This document shows positions 36,271-45,443 of a DNA stretch of 49,684 nucleotides, piece by piece. Both the position numbers and the translations under genes were made by a program. The DNA comes from Planctomycetia bacterium. Lineage in GTDB: Bacteria > Planctomycetota > Planctomycetia > Pirellulales > UBA1268. The stretch spans positions 1 to 49,684 of the forward strand of contig BJHK01000025.1 of the NCBI GenBank assembly GCA_014192425.1, in the 5' to 3' direction. The notes beneath the pieces were generated by a model. It was not told the origin of the DNA. It saw nothing but the letters and a program-made list of their open reading frames with translations, and did no database searches. Numbering within the stretch: the stretch's first letter is position 1; every line of letters begins with the position of its first letter.

Positions 36271-37019
36271 GCCGGACGATCCGGACCATCATGCACCCAT
36301 CATCGTCGATCCGCAGTCCGCGGTGCGTGCCGCGGGAACGGAGCGAGAACAACACCCGAGAACCTTTCCGGACAGGGACCGCGCTGTGGGTCCCCCGCTG
36401 GATGCCGGCGACCGCTGCGCTCGTCCTCGGAGCCGTCCTGGGCATTTCCCAGGCGGCCGCTGAAGCGAACGCGGCGGACCCATTCGCCGACAGAACCCCA
36501 CCGGGAGCGATTGGCGCCCAGCGGCGGCCCCAGCCCGGTCCCCGTCCGGAAACGGAACTCCCCGCCGCGGTGCAACCGACGGCGATCCACGGGCCGGCTG
36601 GCCTGCGAATCGCCGTCGAGACGGCCGATGGCTGGTCGCCCTTGCAGTCCGGCCCGCTCCGCATGGGTCTCGTCGTCGGCCAGGCCTATCGGCTGAAGAT
36701 CGCCGGCATCCCCGGCCGCGAAGGGGAGGAACTGTTTCCCACGGTTCGGATTCTCGCCCGGCTGGCGACGCCCCCGGGCATGGCTTGGCGGTTTCCCGTC
36801 GAGGTCGTGATTGACGCCGATGATATCCGCATCGCCCTCGATGGGGCGCACGTGCGGCGCGTGGTGTACCTGGCCTGCGACTCGTCCCGGCCCGACGTCG
36901 TGGCCGCGAAGTGGTTCGACGTCCGCCCGGGGAACGACGCCCTCGACGTGGCCCGCACGCTCGGCGAACCGGTCGCCGAGCTCGTCATCGGCAACCGCCA
37001 TCCGGCATCCAACCCATGA
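36267..37019 (+). CDS. Secreted paralogue of the upstream lipoprotein domain
   Basis: 250 residues from the GTG in the upstream stop (GTGA); ATG 36402 is likely if the signal peptide (ATAALVLGAVLGISQAAAE) is to be N-terminal, and ATG 36291 is a third choice. YRLKIAGIPGREGEELFPTV and HVRRVVYLACDSSRP match the module of the preceding lipoprotein (YRLKLTNITGREGIELYPSL; KVVYLPDPD), so the two are related by duplication. Its stop overlaps the next gene. Function unknown. Confidence 0.72.
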   Translation: MSRTIRTIMHPSSSIRSPRCVPRERSENNTREPFRTGTALWVPRWMPATAALVLGAVLGISQAAAEANAADPFADRTPPGAIGAQRRPQPGPRPETELPAAVQPTAIHGPAGLRIAVETADGWSPLQSGPLRMGLVVGQAYRLKIAGIPGREGEELFPTVRILARLATPPGMAWRFPVEVVIDADDIRIALDGAHVRRVVYLACDSSRPDVVAAKWFDVRPGNDALDVARTLGEPVAELVIGNRHPASNP

Positions 37020-38329
37020 TCGAAGCGACGTCGGCCGACCGGCACGGTCTCCGCTGGATTCGCATCCTGGCGATCGCCGTCGGCGCCCTCGTGCTCGCGT
37101 CGTGCCGGTCGCTGGCGCCGACCGCGAACCTGGCGATGGATGCGGTCGTCGCTGCACCCGCGACCTCAGCGACTCCCGCGCTCGACGCGTCCGCACCACG
37201 TGCCGCGCAGCCGGCCGCCGGCCGCGTCGTCGCCGCGACGCCGGCAGAGGGCCTGGCCTTGCTCGCACCGGCCGTGCAGCGGACCGCGCTCGAGACCCCC
37301 TGCCCTCCCCTGCCCCGGCTCGGCTCCGACTCCTGCCCGGTCGGCGCGGGACCGTGCGGCGCGGCGACCTGCGGATCGGATGCCTGTCCCATACCCGGGT
37401 TCGTCCCCGTCGCAGGCCCGTGCCTCGTCTGTGACGGCGGCGATGCCGGCGCACCGGCGCGGCCGCGCGGCGTCGACGGCATCGGCAACCTGACCGCCGG
37501 CGACACGGTGGCCCGCTTCCGCGCCGCCGACGACGGCCCCGAGGCCGACGAGGTCCGCCTCGTGGCGTCGAACTGTACCTGCGTCTTCGCGCCCCGCTTC
37601 GGCGCCGTTCGCGAGGTCGTGCGTCCCTTCGAGGATGCGGCGCCCCAGGGACCGCGTGGCATCGCGCTCGACACCCACGTCGGCCAGGAGACGCGGCTCC
37701 AGCCCGTCGCCCGGAACACGCAGAACCTCGGACCGGAGTCGGCCCGTAAGGCGCTGCTCGGGATCGCCGTCGCCGAGCGGCTTGGTCCGCTGGCAGTGGA
37801 CCAGGGGGCCGGCCCGCACGAGGATCGGAACGCGGCCGGACCGGCCGTGCGGCAGCAGGCCGACCAGCCCGGCTTCGGCCGCTCCAGCCAGCCGCCGCTC
37901 ACGCAGATCGGCTTCGACGTGCCGATGGCCTGGACGTGCATCCAGGAGGCCAACGTCCTCGTCGGCGGCCAGGCGGCCAAGTCGGTCGCCCGGGACATGG
38001 GCACGGCGACACTCCGCTTCGAGAGCCCGGGCCGGGCGCAGCTCACGATCTGCAAGCGGGCTGGCACCGACACGGCCCGGACGGGCGAGGAACTCGACTT
38101 CACGATCTTCCTCCTGAATTCGGGAGACCGCCCGCTCACCGACCTGGTCGTCGTCGACGCCCTGCCGGAGCGGCTGACGCTGATTCCCGAGTCTCCCGCC
38201 TCCAGCCTGCCGGCGGCCTTCTCCACCGAGATCGGTGACGACGGCGCGGTCGTCCTGAAATGGAAGCTCGAGGGCACGCTCCGCCCGGGCGAGAGCGGCT
38301 TCGTCCGCTTCCGCACGCTCGTGGAGTAG
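37016..38329 (+). CDS. Lipoprotein with DUF11-like C-terminal domain
   Basis: 437 residues. Signal with lipobox-like ALVLASCRS (Cys about 29). A cysteine-rich stretch (about 97-145: CPPLP, CPVGAGPCG, CGSDACPIPG, CLVCDGG) may hold disulfides. The last 100 residues start AQLTICKRAGTDTARTGEEL and contain FTIFLLNSGDRPLTDLVVVD, the Ig-like DUF11/conserved-repeat pattern of surface proteins. Third gene of the 35014-38329 set, so the three likely act together at the cell surface. Confidence 0.8.
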   Translation: MIEATSADRHGLRWIRILAIAVGALVLASCRSLAPTANLAMDAVVAAPATSATPALDASAPRAAQPAAGRVVAATPAEGLALLAPAVQRTALETPCPPLPRLGSDSCPVGAGPCGAATCGSDACPIPGFVPVAGPCLVCDGGDAGAPARPRGVDGIGNLTAGDTVARFRAADDGPEADEVRLVASNCTCVFAPRFGAVREVVRPFEDAAPQGPRGIALDTHVGQETRLQPVARNTQNLGPESARKALLGIAVAERLGPLAVDQGAGPHEDRNAAGPAVRQQADQPGFGRSSQPPLTQIGFDVPMAWTCIQEANVLVGGQAAKSVARDMGTATLRFESPGRAQLTICKRAGTDTARTGEELDFTIFLLNSGDRPLTDLVVVDALPERLTLIPESPASSLPAAFSTEIGDDGAVVLKWKLEGTLRPGESGFVRFRTLVE

Positions 38330-38446
38330 CGGGCCGCCGCACCGTCACGGTCGCGGCGCAGCATTGCGACCGCGGGGGGCACGGGAGTAGTCTCTGGCTT
38401 CCGCGGTCACGCGCCGCCCCCTGGACACCCACCACCCGGAGATCGT

Positions 38447-39775
38447 ATGCGCCCGGATCCGGACCTCCCCACGTGTCTCGCTTCCTGTCTCGCCGCCGGC
38501 CTGATGCTCGTTGCAGCGGGATGCAGTCGCGGCCCCGGGCCGGCCGCGACGCCGCCACGCGACGCCGCTGTCGCGCCGGCCGACCGGTTGGAACGGAATT
38601 CGAATTCCCCCGTCGGCGCGGTGAATCCAGGCGTTGAACGCGACGGAACACCCAAGCCCACCGTCCCCCCGCAGCCGCTGGTGGTGCCCCCGCTGCCCGA
38701 CGGCACGCCAGAGGAACTGCTCGCCTTCGTCACCAACCTGCAGACGACGAAGGTCGAGCCGCAGTCGCGGGAGGAACTGCTCGGCTACGTGCAGGGAATC
38801 TGCAGCCGGGGCATCGAGGCCGCCGAACGCATCCTCGCCACCGTCCCCGCCAACGACCCCAACGGCCTCAAGGCCAGCCGCCTCAAGCTCGAGAGCCTGA
38901 TGATGCTCTCGGACCTCGACGAGGGGGGCAAGCCGAGCCGCGACCTCGCCGCCTACGCGCAGGCGTTGGCCGACGGACCGACGCCCGCGCTCGCCCGGCT
39001 CGGCAAGCGCACGCTGATCATGCTGGCCGCCCAGAAGGCGTTCGCTGCCAACGACATGGCGGCTGTCGCGGCGGCCATTCCCGACCTCGTCACGCGAATG
39101 GCCGACGTGTTGGCCGCCGATCCCGACGACACGGAGAGCGCGAAGCTGGCCGGCAGCCTCGGCCGCGCGGCTGAGCAGATCGAGATTCCGGGCCAGGCGG
39201 CCCCCGCCATCGCCGCCTACGAGACGTTCGCTCGGACCCTCGAGAAGAGCAGTGTGCCCGGCATCCAAAAGGTCGCCGCGAGCATGGCCGGCACGGCCCG
39301 TCGGCTGGGTCTGCCCGGCAAGCCGATGGAACTTGCCGGCACACGGCTCGACGGCACCGCCTTCGACGCCGCGTCGCTCGCCGGCAAGGTCGTGCTCGTC
39401 GACTTCTGGGCGACGTGGTGCGGCCCCTGCCTGCAGGAGATCCCCAACATTCTCGCCCAGTACGAGAAGTACCATGCTCAGGGGTTCGAGGTCCTGGCGA
39501 TCAGCCTCGACGAGAGCCGGGAGGACCTCGACGCGTTCCTCGCCGGGCGAAAACTCCCCTGGCCGATCCTGTTCAGCGGAAAGGGCTGGGAGGATCCGCT
39601 GGCCCGTTCCTACGGCATCAGCGGCATCCCGCAATTGATCCTCGTCGGCCGCGACGGCAACGTGATCAGCACGACCGCCCGGGGCGAGCGGCTCGGCGAA
39701 CTGCTCGCGGGGCTGTTTCCGGCCGACGACGGCGCCGCCGCCCCGGCCGCCACGCAGCCCGACGCCGCACCATGA
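38447..39775 (+). CDS. TlpA-like thiol-disulfide lipoprotein
   Basis: 442 residues. ATG has GGAG 6 bases upstream. Signal with lipobox-like LMLVAAGC (Cys about 26). A helical linker (about 75-280) precedes a thioredoxin-fold domain with [19 protein letters not shown] (WCGPC about 323), cis-Pro region GISGIPQLILVG. It would reduce or oxidise disulfides outside the cytoplasm. The stop overlaps the aminotransferase start. A closely related protein lies at 41685-42878. Confidence 0.9.
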   Translation: MRPDPDLPTCLASCLAAGLMLVAAGCSRGPGPAATPPRDAAVAPADRLERNSNSPVGAVNPGVERDGTPKPTVPPQPLVVPPLPDGTPEELLAFVTNLQTTKVEPQSREELLGYVQGICSRGIEAAERILATVPANDPNGLKASRLKLESLMMLSDLDEGGKPSRDLAAYAQALADGPTPALARLGKRTLIMLAAQKAFAANDMAAVAAAIPDLVTRMADVLAADPDDTESAKLAGSLGRAAEQIEIPGQAAPAIAAYETFARTLEKSSVPGIQKVAASMAGTARRLGLPGKPMELAGTRLDGTAFDAASLAGKVVLVDFWATWCGPCLQEIPNILAQYEKYHAQGFEVLAISLDESREDLDAFLAGRKLPWPILFSGKGWEDPLARSYGISGIPQLILVGRDGNVISTTARGERLGELLAGLFPADDGAAAPAATQPDAAP

Positions 39776-40896
39776 GCCTGCCCGCCGCGCGTGGTCCGGT
39801 CGCTCGTCGGGCCGGAGCCTTCGACTCCTCCGGCATCCGCAAGGTCTTCGACCTCGCGGCCCGGCTCGAGGATCCGATCAACCTCTCGATCGGCCAGCCC
39901 GACTTCGAGATGCCGGCCGTCGCCCGGGCGGCGGCCCACGAAGCGATCGAGGCGGGCCGCAACGGCTACACGCCGACGCAGGGCATCGCGCCGCTGCGCG
40001 AGCGGCTCGAGGAGCGGGTGCGCCGCGAGACGGGGCAGCCCGACCGACGGCTCTGCGTCACCAGCGGTTCGAGCGGCGCGCTCGTCCTTGCCCTGATGGC
40101 GTTACTCGATCCCGGTGACGAGGTGATCCTCTTCGAGCCGGCTTTCGTGATGTATCGGCCGCTCGTCGAGTTCCTCGGCGGCCACTGCGTGATCATCGAC
40201 ACGTCGCCGTCGTTCGCCATCGACGTCGAGCGGGTGGCCGCGGCAATCACGCCGCGCTGCCGGGCGATCCTCCTCAACACGCCCGCCAACCCGACCGGCG
40301 TGGTGGCCGACGCCGCCACGGTCCGCGACCTCGCCCGGCTGGCGGAGAGCCGCGGCGTCACGCTGATCAGCGACGAGCTGTATCGCGAGTATTGCTACGA
40401 CGCCCCGTTCGCCTCCCCTGCCCTGCACTCCGAGGCGGTCGTCGTCATCGACGGCTTCTCCAAGTCGCACGCCATGACGGGCTGGCGGGTGGGCTGGATC
40501 CACGGGCCGCGGCCGATCATCGACGCCTGCACGATGCTCCAGCAATACACCTTCGTCTGCGCCCCGCAGGTCGGGCAGTGGGCGGCGCTGGCCGCGCTCG
40601 ACGCCTCGCTCGACGTGCCGCTGGGAGAGTGCCGGCGCAAGCGCGACACGCTGATGGCCGCGCTGCGCGACCACTACGAGTTCGTCCACCCGGGCGGCGC
40701 CTTTTATCTCTATCCGGTCGCCCCGGGCGGCTCGGGCCGGGCCTTCGCGGAGCGGGCCGTGGCCGAGGAAAAGCTGCTCGTCGTCCCGGGCAGCGTGTTC
40801 GGCGCGGCCGACACCCACTTCCGCATCGCCTACACGGTGAGCGACCGGACGCTCGACCGCGGCATCGCCGCCCTGCAGCGGCTCGCCCGGCCATGA
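39772..40896 (+). CDS. PLP-dependent aminotransferase, class I/II
   Basis: 374 residues. Fold-type I transaminase: INLSIGQPDF near the N-terminus, NGYTPTQGIAPLRERL, the LLNTPANPTG motif (about 165), ISDELYREYCYD, and the PLP lysine in VIDGFSKSHAMTGWRVGW (Lys about 231). Closest in look to aspartate/aromatic aminotransferases; the substrate cannot be fixed. It overlaps the TlpA-like gene upstream and the deoC start downstream, an unusual mix that suggests operon packing more than a shared pathway. Confidence 0.93.
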   Translation: MSLPAARGPVARRAGAFDSSGIRKVFDLAARLEDPINLSIGQPDFEMPAVARAAAHEAIEAGRNGYTPTQGIAPLRERLEERVRRETGQPDRRLCVTSGSSGALVLALMALLDPGDEVILFEPAFVMYRPLVEFLGGHCVIIDTSPSFAIDVERVAAAITPRCRAILLNTPANPTGVVADAATVRDLARLAESRGVTLISDELYREYCYDAPFASPALHSEAVVVIDGFSKSHAMTGWRVGWIHGPRPIIDACTMLQQYTFVCAPQVGQWAALAALDASLDVPLGECRRKRDTLMAALRDHYEFVHPGGAFYLYPVAPGGSGRAFAERAVAEEKLLVVPGSVFGAADTHFRIAYTVSDRTLDRGIAALQRLARP

Positions 40897-41597
40897 CCCG
40901 GGATGCCGCCAAGCTCTCCCCGACGCCGGCCGCGGTCGCCCGGGCCATGGACCATGCTGTGCTGAAGCCGGAGTACACGGCCGCCGATCTCGCCCGGCAT
41001 GCGGCCGTCTGCGTGGAGCTCGGCGTCGGCTGCCTGTGCGTGCGGTCGGTGGACGTCGCCGCCGCGTCCCGGCTGCTGGCCGGCACGCCGGTGGTCGTGG
41101 CGAGCGTGGTCGGCTTTCCGCACGGTGCCCAGCGGCCCGAGGTCAAGGCCCGCGAGGCGGCGCTGGCGATCGCGGACGGCGCCCGCGAGCTCGACATGGT
41201 GATGGCCATCGGCGGCTTCCTGTCGGGGGACCACGCCGCCGTCCGTGACGACATCGCGGCGGTCGTCCGCGAGGCGCGGCCCGCGCGGGCGGTCGTCAAG
41301 GTGATCCTCGAGACCTGCCTGCTCTCGGGCGTGCAGATCGCCGCCGCCTGCCGGCTCGCCGAGGAGGCGGGCGCCGACTTCGTGAAGACCTCGACCGGCT
41401 TCGGACCGGGCGGGGCCACGCCGGAGGCGGTGCGCGTGATGCTCGACACGGTCGGCGGCCGGCTCGGCGTCAAGGCATCGGGGGGCATCCGCACCTGGGA
41501 TGCGGCCGTGCGCTACCTGGAGATGGGCTGCAGCCGCATCGGCGTCGGGGACGCGGCCGGCATTCTCGCCGGCCGGCCGACCGGCGCCGGCTCCTGA
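40893..41597 (+). CDS. deoC: Deoxyribose-phosphate aldolase
   Basis: 234 residues. Cleaves 2-deoxyribose 5-phosphate to glyceraldehyde 3-phosphate and acetaldehyde in nucleoside salvage. MDHAVLKPEYTAADL, VASVVGFPHGA, ELDMVMAIG, VVKVILETCLLS (Lys/Glu of the relay) and ADFVKTSTGFGPGGAT with the Schiff-base Lys are all seen, then VKASGGIRTW. ATG overlaps the aminotransferase stop (ATGA). Confidence 0.96.
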   Translation: MTRDAAKLSPTPAAVARAMDHAVLKPEYTAADLARHAAVCVELGVGCLCVRSVDVAAASRLLAGTPVVVASVVGFPHGAQRPEVKAREAALAIADGARELDMVMAIGGFLSGDHAAVRDDIAAVVREARPARAVVKVILETCLLSGVQIAAACRLAEEAGADFVKTSTGFGPGGATPEAVRVMLDTVGGRLGVKASGGIRTWDAAVRYLEMGCSRIGVGDAAGILAGRPTGAGS

Positions 41598-41684
41598 CCG
41601 CCGCGTTGTCACCGCCCTTCCGGTGCGGGTAGCCTGTCCTCCGGTAGCCCACCCATCCACCCGTCCCTCCCTGCCGAGGCGATC

Positions 41685-42878
41685 ATGGTTTCATTCCGCC
41701 GCACGCTGGCCCTGCTGCTCCTGCTTACGGCCCTCGATGCGGCGCCGGTCCGCTCCCAGGAGGCGCCACCCGCCGCGCGGCGGCAGCCACCGGCCGACGC
41801 ACCGGCGGAAGACACGTCCGACGACGGCGGCGGCCGCGGCGTGCGGCTGCCCCCCGTTCCCGACGGCCAGCCCGCGGAGATCCTCGCCTACGTCGAGAAG
41901 ATCAGCGATCCGGCGGCCATGCCGCGGTCCACCGGCCGAAGGCGCTACTACAAGCGGAAGGTCGCGGCCGCCTACGCCGAGGCGGCCGCCAAGATCCTCG
42001 CCCAGGTCAAGCCCGACGATCCGCTGTACCTCGAGGCCGTGCAGCTCGGTCTCGACGGCTTCGCGACGCTCAAGGCGCTCGGCGAGGAGAAGGGGGCGGC
42101 GGCGGGCCGCCTCGCGTTCGCCCGGACACTCCTCGACTCCCCGAACGCGGAGGTGGCGAGAATGGCAAAGCGGGTCGTGCTCGCCGCCGAGGTCGACGCG
42201 GTCTACGAATCGCGGTCGGCCGAGGGTGCCGGCCGGCTCATCCAGGACCTCGCCGCCCTGCTCGTCGCCACCAAGTCCGAAGCCCGCTCGGCGCAGATCG
42301 CGGCCCAGCTGGCGAGCGACCTCGAAATGCTCCCGGACGGCACGGACGCCGCGCGGCGGGCCTTGGAGACGTTCCTGCCGCTGTTCGCGGCCAGCGAGGA
42401 TCCGCTCGTCCGCGTCCGCGCCGAGGAGGGGGAGGCGGTGCTGCGCCGGCTGTCGCTGCCGGGCAAGCCGCTGGCGCTCGAGGGGACGCGGCTCGACGGC
42501 ACGCCCTTCGATCCGCGGCGGCTCGCCGGCAAGGTCGTGCTCGTCGATTTTTGGGCCACGTGGTGCGGGCCGTGCGTCAAGGAGATCCCGAACCTGGTCG
42601 CGCTCCGTGAGAAGTATGGCAGGCACGGCTTCGAGGTGCTGGGGATCAGCCTCGACGACGACCGCGATGCGCTCGACGCGTTTCTGACCGAGCAGAAGCT
42701 GCCCTGGCCGGTCCTCTGGTCCGGCAAGGCGACGCGGGACCCGCTGGCGGTCCGTTACGGCGTCCGCAGCATCCCCTGCCTGTTCCTCGTCGGCCGCGAC
42801 GGCAACGTTCTGTCGGTGAACGCCCGCGGCGAGACGCTGGAGAAACTGCTCGCCGAGCTGTTTCCCGACGTCAGATGA
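41685..42878 (+). CDS. TlpA-like thiol-disulfide protein (second copy)
   Basis: 397 residues with a signal peptide ([18 protein letters not shown]), no lipobox cysteine. Same plan as the 38447 gene: helical linker then thioredoxin domain [19 protein letters not shown] (WCGPC about 292) and [11 protein letters not shown]. Shared segments such as LPGKP.. and [32 protein letters not shown] show the two are paralogues by duplication. It is 87 bp after deoC and convergent with the long sulfatase (24-bp gap). Confidence 0.9.
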   Translation: MVSFRRTLALLLLLTALDAAPVRSQEAPPAARRQPPADAPAEDTSDDGGGRGVRLPPVPDGQPAEILAYVEKISDPAAMPRSTGRRRYYKRKVAAAYAEAAAKILAQVKPDDPLYLEAVQLGLDGFATLKALGEEKGAAAGRLAFARTLLDSPNAEVARMAKRVVLAAEVDAVYESRSAEGAGRLIQDLAALLVATKSEARSAQIAAQLASDLEMLPDGTDAARRALETFLPLFAASEDPLVRVRAEEGEAVLRRLSLPGKPLALEGTRLDGTPFDPRRLAGKVVLVDFWATWCGPCVKEIPNLVALREKYGRHGFEVLGISLDDDRDALDAFLTEQKLPWPVLWSGKATRDPLAVRYGVRSIPCLFLVGRDGNVLSVNARGETLEKLLAELFPDVR

Positions 42879-42902
42879 CGGCGCGCGGATGATCGGCACT
42901 GG

Positions 42903-45284
42903 TCATGGCTTGAGCAGCTCGAACGTGATTTTCTCGATCGTACCCGTGAATGCGAACGTGCCTTTGTAATCGGGACTGATGGGGGTGATCGAGTCGCGGC
43001 CGACCTCGAACGGCTCCAAGCCGTGGCGGAAGATCGAACGCTTTACTTTGCCTTCGCCGGCGGGCTTTCCGTTCACGAGCAGCTTGAGCGTGCCTGCCCC
43101 TTCCTTACCACCGTCCGGTGTGAACTCCGTTTTCAACGTCACCTTGCCTTCAGGCAGGCTTTCCGTGCCGGGGATGGTCACGTCCGCAAGGTCGAAGAAC
43201 GTGTAGCGAAAAACAGGCTTGCCGCCCTTCACGTACAGCGACCAGCCGGCCGAGAACGCCCCGGCACAGGTCACGACTCCCTCCGCGCCGCCTTTGGGGA
43301 TGTTCAACTCGGCGGTGATGGTATGCCCGCGCGGAAAGAGCTGCGGGCCGATGGGTTCTGGCAACCACACGTTGTTCCCGAAATAGGCCCAGCTCGTCTT
43401 CGGTTCACCGGATTCGCGAAGCTTCGGGTCGAACCGCTCGGAGAAGCGTGGGTCGAACGGCAGCACGTCGTACTTCTTCGCCTCCTCCAGGAATTTGCCT
43501 TGGAGCTCTTTGAGTTTTTCCGGCATCTTCGCCGCGAGGTCGTCGGCCTGGCTGAAGTCCTCGTTGACGTTGTAAAGCTCCCACGGGGCTTTCTGGAAGT
43601 CCATGTTGCGGCCGAGCGTTTCCCACGGGAACCCGTACTTGCTGCACGCCACCCAGCCGTCGTGGTAGATCGCGCGGTTCGTGGCCAGTTCGAAGTACTG
43701 CGTCGTCCGCCGGTCCTTGGCCGTGGCGTCGTCGAACGAGTAGAGCATGCTCACGCCCTCGATCGGCTTCTGCACGATGCCGTTGACGACCTGCGGTTCG
43801 GGGATCTTGCAGGCTGCCAGGATCGTCGGCACAACGTCGATGACGTGATGGAACTGGTTGCGGATCTCACCCTTCGCCTTGATGCCGGCGGGCCAGTGAA
43901 CGACGAGCGGGTTGCGGGTGCCGCCGAAGTGGCTCGCCACTTGTTTGGTCCACTGGAATGGTGCATTCATGCACCACGCCCAGCCGACCGGGACGTGCGG
44001 CTCGCTCGTCGGCCCGCCGATCTCGTCGATCCGCTTGATTGTGCTCTCCAATCCCAGTTGCACGCCCAGTAGGCTGGCAACTTCGCTGAACGTGCCCTCC
44101 AGCCCGCCTTCGGCGCTGGCGCCGTTGTCGCCGACGACATACATGACGAGGGTGTTGTCGAGTTCACCGGAGGTCCGCAGGCTTTCGATGAGTCGGCCGA
44201 CTTCGGCATCGGTATAGGCCATGTATGCGGCGTAGTTCTCCATCAGCCGGGTGTAGACCTTCTTCGCATCCGCCTTCTGCTCGTCCCAGGCGGCGACTTC
44301 CTTCGGCCGTGGCGTGAGTTTGGTTCCCTTCGGGATGATGCCCATCTCCAACTGCTTGGCGTGGGTCAGTTCGCGCTGTTTGTCCCAGCCGTGGTCGAAC
44401 TTGCCCGCGTACTTCTCGCGCCATTCCTTCGGGGCGTGATGTGGGGCGTGGACGCCGGACGTGCTGAAGTAGTTGAACCACGGCTTGTCGGGGCTGGCGG
44501 CCCGAATATTCCGCGTCCAGGCGATCGCCTCGTCGGTCATGTCGGCGGTAAAGTGGTAGCCCTGCTCCGGCGTCTTCGGCTGTGGTGTCCAGGTGGTGTT
44601 GCGGTAGATCGTCGGATGGTACTGGTGCGTCTCGCCCTGGTTGAAGCCGTAGAAGGAGTCGAACCCGAGGCCGGTCGGCCAGCGGTCGAACGGGCCGGCG
44701 GGGCTGATGTCCGGCTCCGGTGTGTTGTGCCACTTGCCGAACATGCCGGTGGCGTAGCCGTTGTCGCGCAACATCTGCGAAACCAGGGCCGTACTCTTGG
44801 GCACGATGCCCGTGTAGCCGGGGAAACCGGTGCCCATTTCGATGATGACACCGGTGGCGCAACTATGGTGGTTGCGGCCGGCGAGCAGAGCCCCGCGTGT
44901 CGGGCTGCACAAGGCGGTGGTGTGGAACCGGGTGTACTTCAGCCCGTTGTTCGCCAGCTTGTCCATGTGCGGCGTCGATACGGGCCCGCCGAACGTGGAG
45001 CACATACCGAAGCCGACGTCATCGAGCAGGATAAGCAGCACGTTCGGGCAGCCTTTCGCCGCCTTGGCAGGGCGCGGGAAACTCGGCGTGGAGTCTTTGT
45101 AGGTTTCGGCGATCTTGCCCGTGAACTCGGGATCGGGCTTGGGAAGTTGTGAGCCATCCGCCAGGGGCGGTTTGGCCTTACTGTCTTGGGCGGACGCCTC
45201 GGTCAGGCGGCCGAACGCGGCCAGCCAACCGAGCGCACAGCCGACCGCAACGAACGCGGCTGAGAGAAGGAATCGCGAACGCAT
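42903..45284 (-). CDS. Arylsulfatase-type sulfatase, long form
   Basis: 793 residues. AGGAG upstream of the ATG. Signal peptide (LLSAAFVAVGCALGWLAAFG). The catalytic formylglycine motif is LCSPTRGALLAGR (Cys about 120), preceded by NVLLILLDDVGFG with metal-binding Asp residues; other active-site parts are GKWHNTPE and SGVHAPHHAPKEW. About 200 C-terminal residues look beta rich. It likely hydrolyses sulfate esters, for example of algal polysaccharides, after export and maturation by FGE or anSME, neither of which is here. Lower G+C than the genes to its left, and just distal to the cassette array. Confidence 0.93.
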   Translation of the reverse strand: MRSRFLLSAAFVAVGCALGWLAAFGRLTEASAQDSKAKPPLADGSQLPKPDPEFTGKIAETYKDSTPSFPRPAKAAKGCPNVLLILLDDVGFGMCSTFGGPVSTPHMDKLANNGLKYTRFHTTALCSPTRGALLAGRNHHSCATGVIIEMGTGFPGYTGIVPKSTALVSQMLRDNGYATGMFGKWHNTPEPDISPAGPFDRWPTGLGFDSFYGFNQGETHQYHPTIYRNTTWTPQPKTPEQGYHFTADMTDEAIAWTRNIRAASPDKPWFNYFSTSGVHAPHHAPKEWREKYAGKFDHGWDKQRELTHAKQLEMGIIPKGTKLTPRPKEVAAWDEQKADAKKVYTRLMENYAAYMAYTDAEVGRLIESLRTSGELDNTLVMYVVGDNGASAEGGLEGTFSEVASLLGVQLGLESTIKRIDEIGGPTSEPHVPVGWAWCMNAPFQWTKQVASHFGGTRNPLVVHWPAGIKAKGEIRNQFHHVIDVVPTILAACKIPEPQVVNGIVQKPIEGVSMLYSFDDATAKDRRTTQYFELATNRAIYHDGWVACSKYGFPWETLGRNMDFQKAPWELYNVNEDFSQADDLAAKMPEKLKELQGKFLEEAKKYDVLPFDPRFSERFDPKLRESGEPKTSWAYFGNNVWLPEPIGPQLFPRGHTITAELNIPKGGAEGVVTCAGAFSAGWSLYVKGGKPVFRYTFFDLADVTIPGTESLPEGKVTLKTEFTPDGGKEGAGTLKLLVNGKPAGEGKVKRSIFRHGLEPFEVGRDSITPISPDYKGTFAFTGTIEKITFELLKP

Positions 45285-45346
45285 TGTGCCAGCTCCTGGG
45301 TGCGCGTGAGTCGAGAGAGTAGTGTGTTGATCGAGACGACTTTGGG

Positions 45347-45443
45347 GCCGAACGACGAACCTCAGCAGCGGCGGGGGCAGAGTGAGTCGTGAAATCCAGA
45401 TAGCCTACATGCCCCCGGTGTCTGCTGCAGCGTTTTGTTGGGC
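45347..45443 (-). other. attC recombination site 1
   Basis: 97 bp. Boxes on the plus strand: GCCGAAC (45347-45353) and GTTGGGC (45437-45443; fits GTTRRRY). The arms pair through CTCAGCAG / CTGCTGCAG and again through GGGGGCA / TGCCCCC, with two unpaired bases on the right arm. It lies at the 3' end of the truncated sulfatase, whose stop codon falls inside it. Confidence 0.8.

Noticed and set aside
42870-42960. A seventh attC at the 3' end of the long sulfatase
   Set aside because: No GTTRRRY/RYYYAAC pair or TCAGC-type arms found, so the long sulfatase is not counted as a cassette.
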